Source of the DNA: CAZLGM01 sp964623625
Lineage (GTDB): Bacteria > Desulfobacterota > Desulfobulbia > Desulfobulbales > Desulfocapsaceae
Assembly: GCA_964623625.1 (NCBI GenBank)
Contig: CAZUUJ010000008.1
Location: 1 to 64,000 of the forward strand
Length of the DNA stretch: 64,000 nucleotides
Direction of reading: 5' to 3'
Under the pieces are notes generated by a model. The model was not told the origin of the DNA, did no database searches, and saw nothing but the letters and a program-made list of their open reading frames with translations. How positions within the stretch are numbered: position 1 is the first letter of the stretch; every line of letters begins with the position of its first letter. Below are positions 53,966 through 62,295 of the stretch, in pieces. A program made the position numbers and the translations under genes.

Positions 53966-54596
53966 AAAAGGTATAGGTGAAAAATCCCATGGCGCCGGAG
54001 CCTTCCGGTGTCATTCCCATGGTGAAAAACAACCTGTTATGCACGCCATCCGGGCGCAAAGGCAGATAGTCAGCTGTTTTCTTCTCCAGCCAGTCGCTTA
54101 CCGTGTCTCCGATCCAGTTGAAGAGAAAGGCTGTACCGACTCCCAGGCCAACCTGCAGAGGGGTATGATGATCACCGTCAATTCGCTGGTATCCGACCAG
54201 AGCCACAGAGAGTACAGAAAAGCCTTGCACCCACCTGTTTTCCGGATACATTTCCCATAGTCGGATAGCTCCCAGGGTGGTGGCCGATACATGACTTGAG
54301 ATGAAACCATTGCTCTTTTCACCCTCCTCATCGGATGGCCGCCTGCCGATATCTGTTTCAGACATCAGTTCTTTGGCTCCCTCGACAAACAACTCCTGGG
54401 CAGCTAAAGTTACACCGAACGTGACCCCCTCTTCAAATCCATCATTATAAAAGGAAAGGACAAAGGCTGAGGCCGGAACGCCGATGGCCAGGGCATCGCT
54501 GATCGATCCCAGAGTTCCTTCCGATTTTGCCTGGATCGAACTTGCGGTGACGGTTGAAACAGCAAAAGCGACTAACATTACTCTCCATCTCAACAT
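53964..54596 (-). CDS. PAP2-type phosphatase-like protein
   Basis: 210 aa with a signal peptide (about 1-24). PAP2 motifs are recognisable: KELMSETDIGRRPSD (KxxxxxxRP), SNGFISSHVSATTLGA (normally PSGH; here SSH), and YQRIDGDHHTPLQVGLGVG (normally SRxxxxxHxxxD; here QR, H and Gln). Two of three motifs carry substitutions, so activity is uncertain. Likely periplasmic or membrane-bound; family members dephosphorylate lipids such as undecaprenyl pyrophosphate or lipid A. ATG at 54596 or at codon 7. Confidence 0.7.
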   Translation of the reverse strand: MLRWRVMLVAFAVSTVTASSIQAKSEGTLGSISDALAIGVPASAFVLSFYNDGFEEGVTFGVTLAAQELFVEGAKELMSETDIGRRPSDEEGEKSNGFISSHVSATTLGAIRLWEMYPENRWVQGFSVLSVALVGYQRIDGDHHTPLQVGLGVGTAFLFNWIGDTVSDWLEKKTADYLPLRPDGVHNRLFFTMGMTPEGSGAMGFFTYTF

Positions 54597-55388
54597 ATTA
54601 TTCTCCTTATTGTATCGGGCTATATCGATGGATCCGAGGGTCTCCGTTTTTCGTCACGAATGTATTGAGATGAGAGAACGATGAAGATACAGTTAGGCCA
54701 GTATGGAGCTTACCTGAGATCGGAGTCTTCATGATACTCCACTTTATCCTCTTTACTCCGAGCACCTCTTTTTAGGTCTCTTTGTTAAATTCCTACATTT
54801 GTGACAAAGAATGTCATTCAAATTCATAGTACCTTGATACAATCAAATATTTTTAAATCTGCTGTTTGAATCAAAAAGAAATCGCTCTTTGAGGCCTACT
54901 CACGGATTCAGAAAATATTTAATCTCACCTGGATTTCTCACCGCACTTTATACTCTATCTGCGGGCATGGTCAACTTGATTGCTGCATTCTCATTAAAAC
55001 TGAAAATCCAGATAGATTGTTTTTTTTACTCTGCAACTGGAAACCCAAACTGAGTAACAATGTTCTCTTTCTGTTCTAATATTTTCACAGTCCGCTCTAT
55101 TAGAATAACTATCAACTTAGAGCACCCGGAGGTTTCTTGTTTTTATTTAAATATAAAATAGTTACAACCACTAACACGTAAAACTAACCGGACATTCAGT
55201 ATACCTTTCCTTTCTTATTGCAGAAAAATATATTGCATCATCTGCGTCAGTGTGTAACAATGTTTTGAGTTTTACGCCAGGTTTTCCAAAACCATGACCA
55301 GAGAAGACAAAATGTCTTACCGGATAACAGTGACAATCGTTAACAACTGAAATCAATCGACATAACAGGTTGTATCCAAGGAACGACC
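54597..55388. other. Intergenic region, 792 bp
   Basis: AT-rich, with no convincing gene on either strand. A family 1 terminus (ACTCACGGATTCAG) lies at 54898-54911 without a partner. No terminator or promoter with good score was seen. It may hold decayed sequence, since a gene remnant follows directly. Confidence 0.5.
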
Positions 55389-55685
55389 ATGAACATAATT
55401 GAACGGTTGGAGCAGTTAAAACAACCCAGAGCAGAAGCCAAACTAAGCTGCGGCACCATCAACGGCCGGATTGCCTGTGTATTTGCCCAGGACTTCACCG
55501 TGCTGGGCGGCTCGCTTTCTGAGACATTTGCGGAGAAAGTTTGCAAGACCATGGATCTGGCCATGAAGAACGGGGCTCCGGTAATCGGCCTCAACGATTC
55601 CGGCGGCGCCCGTATCCAGGAAGGGATTGAGAGTCTTGCCGGTTACACGGACATTTTCCTTGGCAATATCACTGCTTCAGGTTGA
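55389..55685 (+). pseudogene. Remnant of an acyl-CoA carboxylase carboxyltransferase subunit
   Basis: 98 aa. Residues about 22-98 match the carboxyltransferase domain of PccB/MmdA-type subunits (GRIACVFAQDFTVLGGSLSE, then NGAPVIGLNDSGGARIQEG, then GYTDIFLGNITASG). The family is about 510 aa, and the remnant lacks about 45 residues near the N-terminus (the part joining ERLEQL to GTINGR) and about 80% of the C-terminal part. Reading stops at TGA right after ITASG. It sits 140 bp before prpE, so a former propionyl-CoA carboxylase gene may have been here. Confidence 0.8.
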
Positions 55686-55825
55686 AGTATAAAAACCATT
55701 ACTGTATAAAACGAGATGTACATTCACTCTCAACTGATCAGGGAACAGCCAATCCCATGTTTGACCGAACATGACCCACTGCTCTTCCTGTAAATCCATT
55801 AACCCAAAATAAGGGGGCCTCTATT

Positions 55826-57724
55826 ATGGCAGATTTCAATACCGTTTTTTCCAACTCGATCGATAATCCTGAAGAATTCTGGGCTGAAGCAGCCGCCGGC
55901 ATTGACTGGTATGAAAAATGGGATGAGGTGCTGGATAGCTCCAACCCACCATTTTATCGCTGGTTTGCGGGCGGCAAGATGAACACCTGCTATAACGCTA
56001 TTGATCGTCATGTTGAAAATGGACGTGGAGATCAGACCGCTATCATTTATGACTCCCCGGTCACCGATACTATTATCAAAATCACCTATAAAGAGTTTCA
56101 GGACAAAGTGGCAACCTTTGCCGGGGCTCTTCAGTCACTTGGTGTCAATAAAGGTGATACTGTTGTTATTTATATGCCAATGATTCCTGAAGCGGCCGTT
56201 GCCATGCTGGCATGTGCCCGACTGGGTGCTATTCATTCCGTCGTTTTTGGAGGTTTTGCCGCCAATGAGCTGGCTGTCCGCATTGATCATGCCCAGCCGA
56301 AGGTACTCGTCACCGCCTCCGGTGCCATTGAAGGTAAAAAACAGCTTGCCTATAAGCCTCTTGTTGATAAGGCCATCGACCTATCCGATCATAAACCGGA
56401 AAAATGTGTTGTCTTCCAGCGAGATTTCATCACCGCCGAAATGATTGACGGAAGAGATATCGACTGGAATGAACTGGTTGCAGGTAGTTCTCCAGCAGAC
56501 TGTGTTGTCGTAGATGCCACAGATCCACTTTACATCCTGTATACATCCGGTACAACCGGTATGCCCAAAGGGGTTCTGAGAGATAACGGTGGTCACGCGG
56601 TGGCTCTCCACTGGACAATGAAAAATCTCTACAATATTGATTCGGGTGATGTGTTCTGGTCCGCCTCCGATGTCGGCTGGGTCGTCGGTCACTCCTATAT
56701 TATCTATGGCCCCCTGCTCAAGGGAGCAACAACCATCATCTATGAAGGCAAACCCATCGGTACCCCCGATGCCGGCGCTTTCTGGCGAGTGATTTCCCAA
56801 CATGGTGTCAAAGCCCTGTTTACTGCGCCAACCGCCTTCAGGGCCATAAAAAAAGAAGATCCCAACGGCGAAATGCTCAAGAAATATGACCTCTCCTGTT
56901 TTGAGGCACTCTATCTTGCCGGTGAACGACTCGACCCGGACACCTATCACTGGGCATCAGACCTCCTAAATGTCCCGGTCATTGACCACTGGTGGCAGAC
57001 AGAAACCGGCTGGGCCATTGTCGGCAACTGCAGAGGTATTGAAGAGATACCTGTCAAACCCGGTTCCTCCTCCAAAGCGATGCCCGGCTATGATGTCCAG
57101 ATCGTTGATAACGACGGCAACCCGCTTCCTGCTGGTGATGAGGGCAATATTGTTGTCAAGCTGCCTCTGCCCCCAGGCACCCTGGCTACATTATGGCGGA
57201 ATAAAGAGAGATTCATTGACTCATACATGTCCACTTTCCCTGGATATTATGAAACCAGCGATGGAGGCTACATCGATGAGGATGGCTATATCTTCATCAT
57301 GGGTCGTATTGATGATGTCATTAATATCGCCGGCCACCGCCTGTCCACCGGCGCCATGGAAGAGGTCATTGCCACTCATCCTGATGTTGCCGAATGTGCG
57401 GTTTTTGGAATCAACGATCAGCTCAAGGGACAGTCACCCTTAGGTCTCTTTGTTGTCAAAGCCGGAGTAACCAAATCAAGCGAAGACATCCTCAGCGAAC
57501 TTGTTCAAATGGTACGGCAGCAGATTGGTGCCATTGCCTGTTTCAGGGAAGCTTCCCAGGTGGTCAGGCTGCCTAAAACCCGCTCCGGAAAAATCCTGCG
57601 GGCCACCATGCGCGCCATTGCCGATGGCAGGGAATGGAACATGCCATCGACCATCGATGACCCGGAAAGCCTCACTGAGATCACCGAGGCGTTAACTGAA
57701 ATGGGTTATCCCAAAAAGTCCTGA
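55826..57724 (+). CDS. prpE: Propionyl-CoA synthetase (PrpE-like acyl-CoA synthetase)
   Basis: 632 aa. Activates propionate (or acetate) to the CoA thioester via an acyl-AMP. Motifs: P-loop-like YTSGTTGMPKGVLRDNGG (near residue 237), DHWWQTETGWAI, YETSDGGYIDEDGYIFIMGRIDDVIN, and SGKILRATMRAIADG (the lysine that is acetylated in many members). The sequence FEALYLAGERLDPDTYHWASDLL and the missing spacer favour PrpE over AcsA, but the two are close. AAGGGGG precedes the ATG. It starts the prpE, sucC, glpQ, sucD run. Confidence 0.9.
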   Translation: MADFNTVFSNSIDNPEEFWAEAAAGIDWYEKWDEVLDSSNPPFYRWFAGGKMNTCYNAIDRHVENGRGDQTAIIYDSPVTDTIIKITYKEFQDKVATFAGALQSLGVNKGDTVVIYMPMIPEAAVAMLACARLGAIHSVVFGGFAANELAVRIDHAQPKVLVTASGAIEGKKQLAYKPLVDKAIDLSDHKPEKCVVFQRDFITAEMIDGRDIDWNELVAGSSPADCVVVDATDPLYILYTSGTTGMPKGVLRDNGGHAVALHWTMKNLYNIDSGDVFWSASDVGWVVGHSYIIYGPLLKGATTIIYEGKPIGTPDAGAFWRVISQHGVKALFTAPTAFRAIKKEDPNGEMLKKYDLSCFEALYLAGERLDPDTYHWASDLLNVPVIDHWWQTETGWAIVGNCRGIEEIPVKPGSSSKAMPGYDVQIVDNDGNPLPAGDEGNIVVKLPLPPGTLATLWRNKERFIDSYMSTFPGYYETSDGGYIDEDGYIFIMGRIDDVINIAGHRLSTGAMEEVIATHPDVAECAVFGINDQLKGQSPLGLFVVKAGVTKSSEDILSELVQMVRQQIGAIACFREASQVVRLPKTRSGKILRATMRAIADGREWNMPSTIDDPESLTEITEALTEMGYPKKS

Positions 57725-57744
57725 TCTACTGTTTTATCTGAAAC

Positions 57745-57779
57745 TGCGGCGGAGTATATTCAGAAACTGCTCCGCCGCA
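57745..57779 (+). other. GC-rich hairpin between prpE and sucC
   Basis: TGCGGCGGAG (57745-57754) pairs with CTCCGCCGCA (57770-57779), with a 15-base loop. No T-run follows, so it is not a typical terminator; it may stabilise or limit transcription into sucC. Bases after the stem carry the CCAACCCGGAG leading to sucC. Confidence 0.5.
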
Positions 57780-57812
57780 ACCAACCCGGAGTTTTAACAC
57801 CAAACGACAACG

Positions 57813-58970
57813 ATGAAAATTCACGAATATCAGGCCAAGGATCTGTTCCGCCAATATGACATCCCTGTTCCGGAAGGACGACTCTGTTATACCTCCGGTC
57901 AGGTTGCCACTGCGGCAAAAGAACTTCTGCTGCCAGTGGTCGTTAAAGCACAGATCCATGCCGGCGGCCGTGGTAAAGGGGGAGGGGTTAAACTTGCCCG
58001 AACCGAAGACGATGTCCTGGAAGCGGCAGAATCCATTATCGGTATGAACCTTGTCACCAGGCAGACCGGTCCCGGCGGCCGGACGGTGAAAAAAGTTCTG
58101 GTTGAACAGGGGTTGTCTATCAGAGATGAGATGTATCTCTCTATAGTTATCGATCGGTCTCGTGCTGCAATTTCCATCATCAGCAGCCGGGAAGGCGGCA
58201 TGGATATCGAAGAAGTGGCAGCCAACAATCCGGAGCGGATCATCACTCTGGCCATCCATCCGCTTCTCTCCATCCAGTCGTTCCATCTGCGGGAACTCTG
58301 TTTCGGTCTCCAGCTGGATAGTGGGCTGATGAAAGAATTCAGCCGCATTGTCCGGCAGCTCTATAAACTCTTTATCGAGTATGACTGCTCCATGCTGGAA
58401 ATCAACCCGCTGGTCATCACCGAGGATAACAGGATCTTTGCCCTTGATGCCAAGGTCGATATCGACTCCAACAGCCTGTTCCGCCATCCCGATATCGGTG
58501 AGATGCATGATCCTGATGAGGAAGATCCGGCAGAGCTGGAAGCTGCCAAATATAACCTGAACTATATCAATTTAGACGGCAATGTCGGCAACATGGTTAA
58601 CGGCGCCGGTCTGGCCATGGCCACCATGGATATCATCAAGCAGGCAGGGGCCTCACCCGCCAACTTCCTTGATGTCGGCGGCTCAGCCGATGCCGAGATG
58701 GTGGAAAAGGGGTTTAAGATTATCCTGGCCGACGCAGATGTAAAAGCTGTCTTCATTAATATTTTCGGGGGTATCTTTCGGTGTGACATTCTGGCCCAGG
58801 GCATTGTACAGGCCGCCTCCAATCTTGGCATTAACGTACCGGTTGTTGTGCGGATGGAGGGCACCAACGTGGAAGAGGGACGTAAAATCCTGGCCGACTC
58901 CGGGCTTGAACTGATTAACGCAGTAGACCTCCGGGACGCTGCCGAAAAAGTGGCCAGGGTAGCAAATTGA
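57813..58970 (+). CDS. sucC: Succinyl-CoA synthetase beta subunit
   Basis: 385 aa. ATP-grasp domain with VVVKAQIHAGGRGKGGGVKLA, MEINPLVITEDNRIFALDAKVDID, and the CoA-ligase domain GNVGNMVNGAGLAMATMDIIK, GGSADAEMVEKGFKII, FGGIFRCDILAQG, and VRMEGTNVEEGRKIL. Makes or splits succinyl-CoA with ATP or GTP. Length is normal. In this organism it may serve the TCA cycle or the propionate route. The partner sucD is separated by the glpQ-type gene. Confidence 0.96.
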   Translation: MKIHEYQAKDLFRQYDIPVPEGRLCYTSGQVATAAKELLLPVVVKAQIHAGGRGKGGGVKLARTEDDVLEAAESIIGMNLVTRQTGPGGRTVKKVLVEQGLSIRDEMYLSIVIDRSRAAISIISSREGGMDIEEVAANNPERIITLAIHPLLSIQSFHLRELCFGLQLDSGLMKEFSRIVRQLYKLFIEYDCSMLEINPLVITEDNRIFALDAKVDIDSNSLFRHPDIGEMHDPDEEDPAELEAAKYNLNYINLDGNVGNMVNGAGLAMATMDIIKQAGASPANFLDVGGSADAEMVEKGFKIILADADVKAVFINIFGGIFRCDILAQGIVQAASNLGINVPVVVRMEGTNVEEGRKILADSGLELINAVDLRDAAEKVARVAN

Positions 58971-58980
58971 GGAAACCCTG

Positions 58981-60204
58981 ATGGTTCTTCAATCCCGTTA
59001 TCTTATTTGCACTCTTCTGATAGTCTTTTTTCAGATCCAGGTTCCCTGTATGGCAGACGATAAGGTTATCATCGCCCACCGCGGCGCTTCAGGCTATCTG
59101 ATGGAACATAATCTACCGTCAACCGTTCTGGCCATTGCCATGGGCGCCGATTATGTCGAGCAGGATCTGGTGATGACCAAAGACGACAGGCTGATTGTCT
59201 ACCACGACCTGACTCTTGAGAGGCTAACGGATGTGGCGGACAAGTTTCAGGACCGTCAGCGTGAAGACGGCCGGTTCTATGTTATCGACTTCACCCTTGA
59301 AGAGATCAAACAGCTCACACTGAAAGAGACACAAACCGGGGTAACTGATGGAGAATCAACCGAAGGATCAACTGGATTTCCCACCAATCTCGGCAATCCC
59401 GGACTCACCATTCCCACCTTTGAAGAGCAACTCGTGGTTATCAGGGGTCTGGAAAAAACGCTGAAAAAAACCATCGGCATCTATCCGGAAATCAAAAAAG
59501 TATGGTTCCATAAAAGCCATGGAAAAGATATTACCATGGCCGTACTGAAAATCCTGCACCGCTTTGGTTACACCCAAAAAGAGGACAAACTCTTCCTCCA
59601 GTGTTTCGATCATGGCGAGCTCAAACGAATCCGTGACGATCTCTTTCCCATGATGGGAATGGAGATCAAGCTGATTCAGCTGATTGATTTAAATGATGGG
59701 GAAGAGACCATGATCGAGCAGGGAAGCCGGCAGATACCGTATAATTATGACTGGATGTTTTCCGGATTCGGCCTGCGCGCTCTATCCCTTATCGTTGACG
59801 GCATCGGTCTGAACCAATCGATGCTGATCGATGAAACGGGTGTTGTGATCCGACCCGACTATATTAATAAAACCAAAAAGATCGGTTTGGCTGTTCATGT
59901 CTACACCCTCAGAAATGATCCAGTCGAATTTCCCCAACCCATTACCAACTTCTCTGAACTGATCGAACTTTTTCTGTTCACAATAGGAGTTGACGGTATT
60001 TTTACTGACCACTGCAGTGAGGCGGTTGATTATCTTAAAACAAGGGAAGAGACCGACAATCAGCAAAACGAAATCCAGAATACGGTGACCGGTGAACAAC
60101 ATGTCATCCAAGGCGGCCCATTTGGCCAGTTGGATAATCTCCAGTCACCAGCATCCGTTTCAGACGACCAAACCACAACAACACCTCCACCTTCAATCGA
60201 GTAA
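58981..60204 (+). CDS. glpQ: Secreted glycerophosphodiester phosphodiesterase, between sucC and sucD
   Basis: 407 aa with a signal peptide (about 1-24). GDPD motifs: IIAHRGASGYLMEHNLPSTVLAI (HRGA near residue 32), EQDLVMTKDDRLIVYHD, IYPEIKK, and FTDHCSEAVDYL. Hydrolyses glycerophosphodiesters to glycerol-3-phosphate in the periplasm. The usual P of HRGAxGxxPENT-like motif is Met here. The C-terminal 50 residues are low-complexity (Thr, Pro, Gln). The start is 10 bp after sucC with GAGGAAA upstream; the stop is 2 bp before sucD. Confidence 0.9.
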   Translation: MVLQSRYLICTLLIVFFQIQVPCMADDKVIIAHRGASGYLMEHNLPSTVLAIAMGADYVEQDLVMTKDDRLIVYHDLTLERLTDVADKFQDRQREDGRFYVIDFTLEEIKQLTLKETQTGVTDGESTEGSTGFPTNLGNPGLTIPTFEEQLVVIRGLEKTLKKTIGIYPEIKKVWFHKSHGKDITMAVLKILHRFGYTQKEDKLFLQCFDHGELKRIRDDLFPMMGMEIKLIQLIDLNDGEETMIEQGSRQIPYNYDWMFSGFGLRALSLIVDGIGLNQSMLIDETGVVIRPDYINKTKKIGLAVHVYTLRNDPVEFPQPITNFSELIELFLFTIGVDGIFTDHCSEAVDYLKTREETDNQQNEIQNTVTGEQHVIQGGPFGQLDNLQSPASVSDDQTTTTPPPSIE

Positions 60205-60206
60205 TT

Positions 60207-61076
60207 ATGGCTATTCTCATCAACAGCGACACGCGGCTTTTAGTCCAGGGTTTTACAGGCAAAGAGGGACGGTTTCACTCCGCTCTTTGCATTGAATACG
60301 GAACAAACATTGTTGCCGGTGTCACCCCGGGCAAGGGGGGTACGCAATGTGATGGTGTCCCGGTGTATAACAGTGTGAAAGAGGCCAGGGAAGAAGGCGG
60401 CGCCAACAGCTCTATGATATTCGTCCCCCCGCCATTTGCCGCCGATGCCATTCTGGAGGCGACCGATGCAGGCATCGAACTGATTGTCTGCATAACAGAA
60501 GGCATACCGGTACTCGATATGGTCCGGGTCAAGAATTATCTCAAAGGCAAACCAACCCGTCTTATCGGACCGAACTGTCCCGGCATCATCACTCCCGGAC
60601 AGTGCAAGATCGGTATCATGCCCGGTCATATCCATATGGCAGGCGGACCCGTGGGCGTCGTCTCCCGCTCGGGAACCCTCACCTATGAAGTTGTCCATCA
60701 GTTGACCCGGGAAGGGTTGGGACAGACCACCTGCCTCGGTATCGGGGGCGATCCCATTAACGGCACAAGTTTCATCGATTGCCTGGAAATGTTTAATGAA
60801 GACGATGAAACCAAGGGACTGGTAATGGTCGGGGAAATCGGTGGAACCGCCGAAGAAGAAGCAGCTGAGTGGATCAGCAGCAACATGTCCAAGCCGGTTG
60901 TCGGCTTTATTGCCGGCCTGACCGCTCCCCCGGGTAGACGTATGGGGCATGCCGGAGCAATTGTCAGCGGCGGACAGGGGACGGCGGACGCTAAAATCAA
61001 GGCCATGCGGGACAGCGGTATTCACGTGTGTGAGAATCTTGGCCGACTTGGGGAAATCTGCAAGTCCGTTTTTTGA
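60207..61076 (+). CDS. sucD: Succinyl-CoA synthetase alpha subunit
   Basis: 289 aa. CoA-binding domain with VQGFTGKEGRFHSALCIEYGTNIVAGVTPGKGG, and the ligase domain with GPNCPGIITPGQCKIGIMPGH, VSRSGTLTYEVVHQL, and the phosphohistidine loop GRRMGHAGAIVSGGQGTADAKI (His near residue 246). Length is normal. Two bases after the glpQ stop and without a clear ribosome site of its own, so its translation is probably coupled to glpQ. Confidence 0.96.
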   Translation: MAILINSDTRLLVQGFTGKEGRFHSALCIEYGTNIVAGVTPGKGGTQCDGVPVYNSVKEAREEGGANSSMIFVPPPFAADAILEATDAGIELIVCITEGIPVLDMVRVKNYLKGKPTRLIGPNCPGIITPGQCKIGIMPGHIHMAGGPVGVVSRSGTLTYEVVHQLTREGLGQTTCLGIGGDPINGTSFIDCLEMFNEDDETKGLVMVGEIGGTAEEEAAEWISSNMSKPVVGFIAGLTAPPGRRMGHAGAIVSGGQGTADAKIKAMRDSGIHVCENLGRLGEICKSVF

Positions 61077-61221
61077 TCAAGCACCACACATCATCACCAC
61101 AAACTTTAAGGTCGCCACAGTCGTTAACCTCACTGGCGACGACGTCAGTTCATCCGACATTGCTGACCAAGCGAAGCAGGTAAGCAGAGATTTCCATTTC
61201 AAAAGAACCAGGAGCAAGGAT

Positions 61222-62064
61222 ATGAAACAGGTTCCTTTCGGCAGCACAGGCAGGAGAGTCTCCACTGTCGGACTGGGCGGTGAAGGTGTTCTCAGGACAT
61301 ATGGACGACTGGAGGAAGCCCGGGCCGTCATTAGAGAAGCTATAGAAATGGGAGTCACCTATTTCGATTCAGCCAGGGTCTATTCGGACAGCGAACTCTA
61401 TCTCGGTTCAATCTGGGGCGAGAATCCGGATTTACGAAAATCGATTTTTCAGACCTCAAAATCCGCTTCCCGCGATCGGGATGGCGCACTGTCTGATCTT
61501 GAAGGCAGTCTGAAACGACTGCGAACCGATTATCTCGACCTCTGGCAGATTCATGACGTGCGGACCCTGGCGGACATTGAGGCCATATCCAGACCTGGAG
61601 GTGCACTGGAGGCCTTTGTGGAAGCCAAAGAAAAAGGAACTGTCAGATTTATTGGGGTAACCGGCCATCATGATCCCGAGGTTCTGACCAGGGCCGTGCA
61701 GGAATGGCCGATTGATTCAGTTCTGCTGCCTGTGAACCCCATCGAAGAAATCATCGGCGGTTTTCTGACCTCGACTCTGGAAGCTGCCAAACAGAAGAAT
61801 ATTGGGGTGATCGGCATGAAAGTGGTCGGCGGCTCCCACTATATTCTACCAAAGCTCGGCATCACTGCGGATCTTCTGATCCGTTATGCCAACTCGATCG
61901 ACATCACGCTACCCATCATCGGTTGTTCGAGTCCCGATGAGGTCAAAACAATGATTGACGCCACTGAGACAATGGAGCCCTTGACCTTTAAGGAACGAGC
62001 TCAAATCATGTCCCGTCTCCAACCTTTTGCTGCCAGGCTTGCGTTTTATAGAGGAGTCCGCTAG
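61222..62064 (+). CDS. Aldo/keto reductase family protein
   Basis: 280 aa from the ATG at 61222, which has AGGAGCAAGGA upstream; the frame reaches back to 60949 in overlap with sucD. Catalytic set visible: D and Y in YFDSARVYSDSELYLG, K in QTSKSAS, H in LWQIHDVR. C-terminal GCSSPDEVKTMIDA is also typical. It is of the bacterial type without a ferredoxin-like end domain. Substrate unknown. Confidence 0.88.
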   Translation: MKQVPFGSTGRRVSTVGLGGEGVLRTYGRLEEARAVIREAIEMGVTYFDSARVYSDSELYLGSIWGENPDLRKSIFQTSKSASRDRDGALSDLEGSLKRLRTDYLDLWQIHDVRTLADIEAISRPGGALEAFVEAKEKGTVRFIGVTGHHDPEVLTRAVQEWPIDSVLLPVNPIEEIIGGFLTSTLEAAKQKNIGVIGMKVVGGSHYILPKLGITADLLIRYANSIDITLPIIGCSSPDEVKTMIDATETMEPLTFKERAQIMSRLQPFAARLAFYRGVR

Positions 62065-62295
62065 CTTGTTTTTCTCATGAACATTGTGTCTATATATTAA
62101 GATACTATCGAGATTCGATATATTACTTCAATCGTTTAGTAATAAATGTACACAATGCTCACAAAGGTCAGTCCATGCTGAGTCATCTTCTGCAGTATTT
62201 CGACAGCAAACATAGGCAAAACTATAGTTCACTGCCGAAAACCTCTGAATCTGACACAGCCTGAACTGATGAAAAATACAAGCGAATAAACTGCC

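Noticed and set aside
55683..55685. TGA at the end of the carboxyltransferase remnant as a possible Sec codon
   Set aside because: The sequence after it does not continue the family, and no SECIS-like hairpin follows.
57726..58508. 260-aa open frame on the minus strand, opposite sucC
   Set aside because: Shadow of sucC with no recognisable domain.
60240..61025. 261-aa open frame on the minus strand, opposite sucD
   Set aside because: Shadow of sucD; His- and Asp-rich composition is that of antisense to a GC-rich third-position gene.
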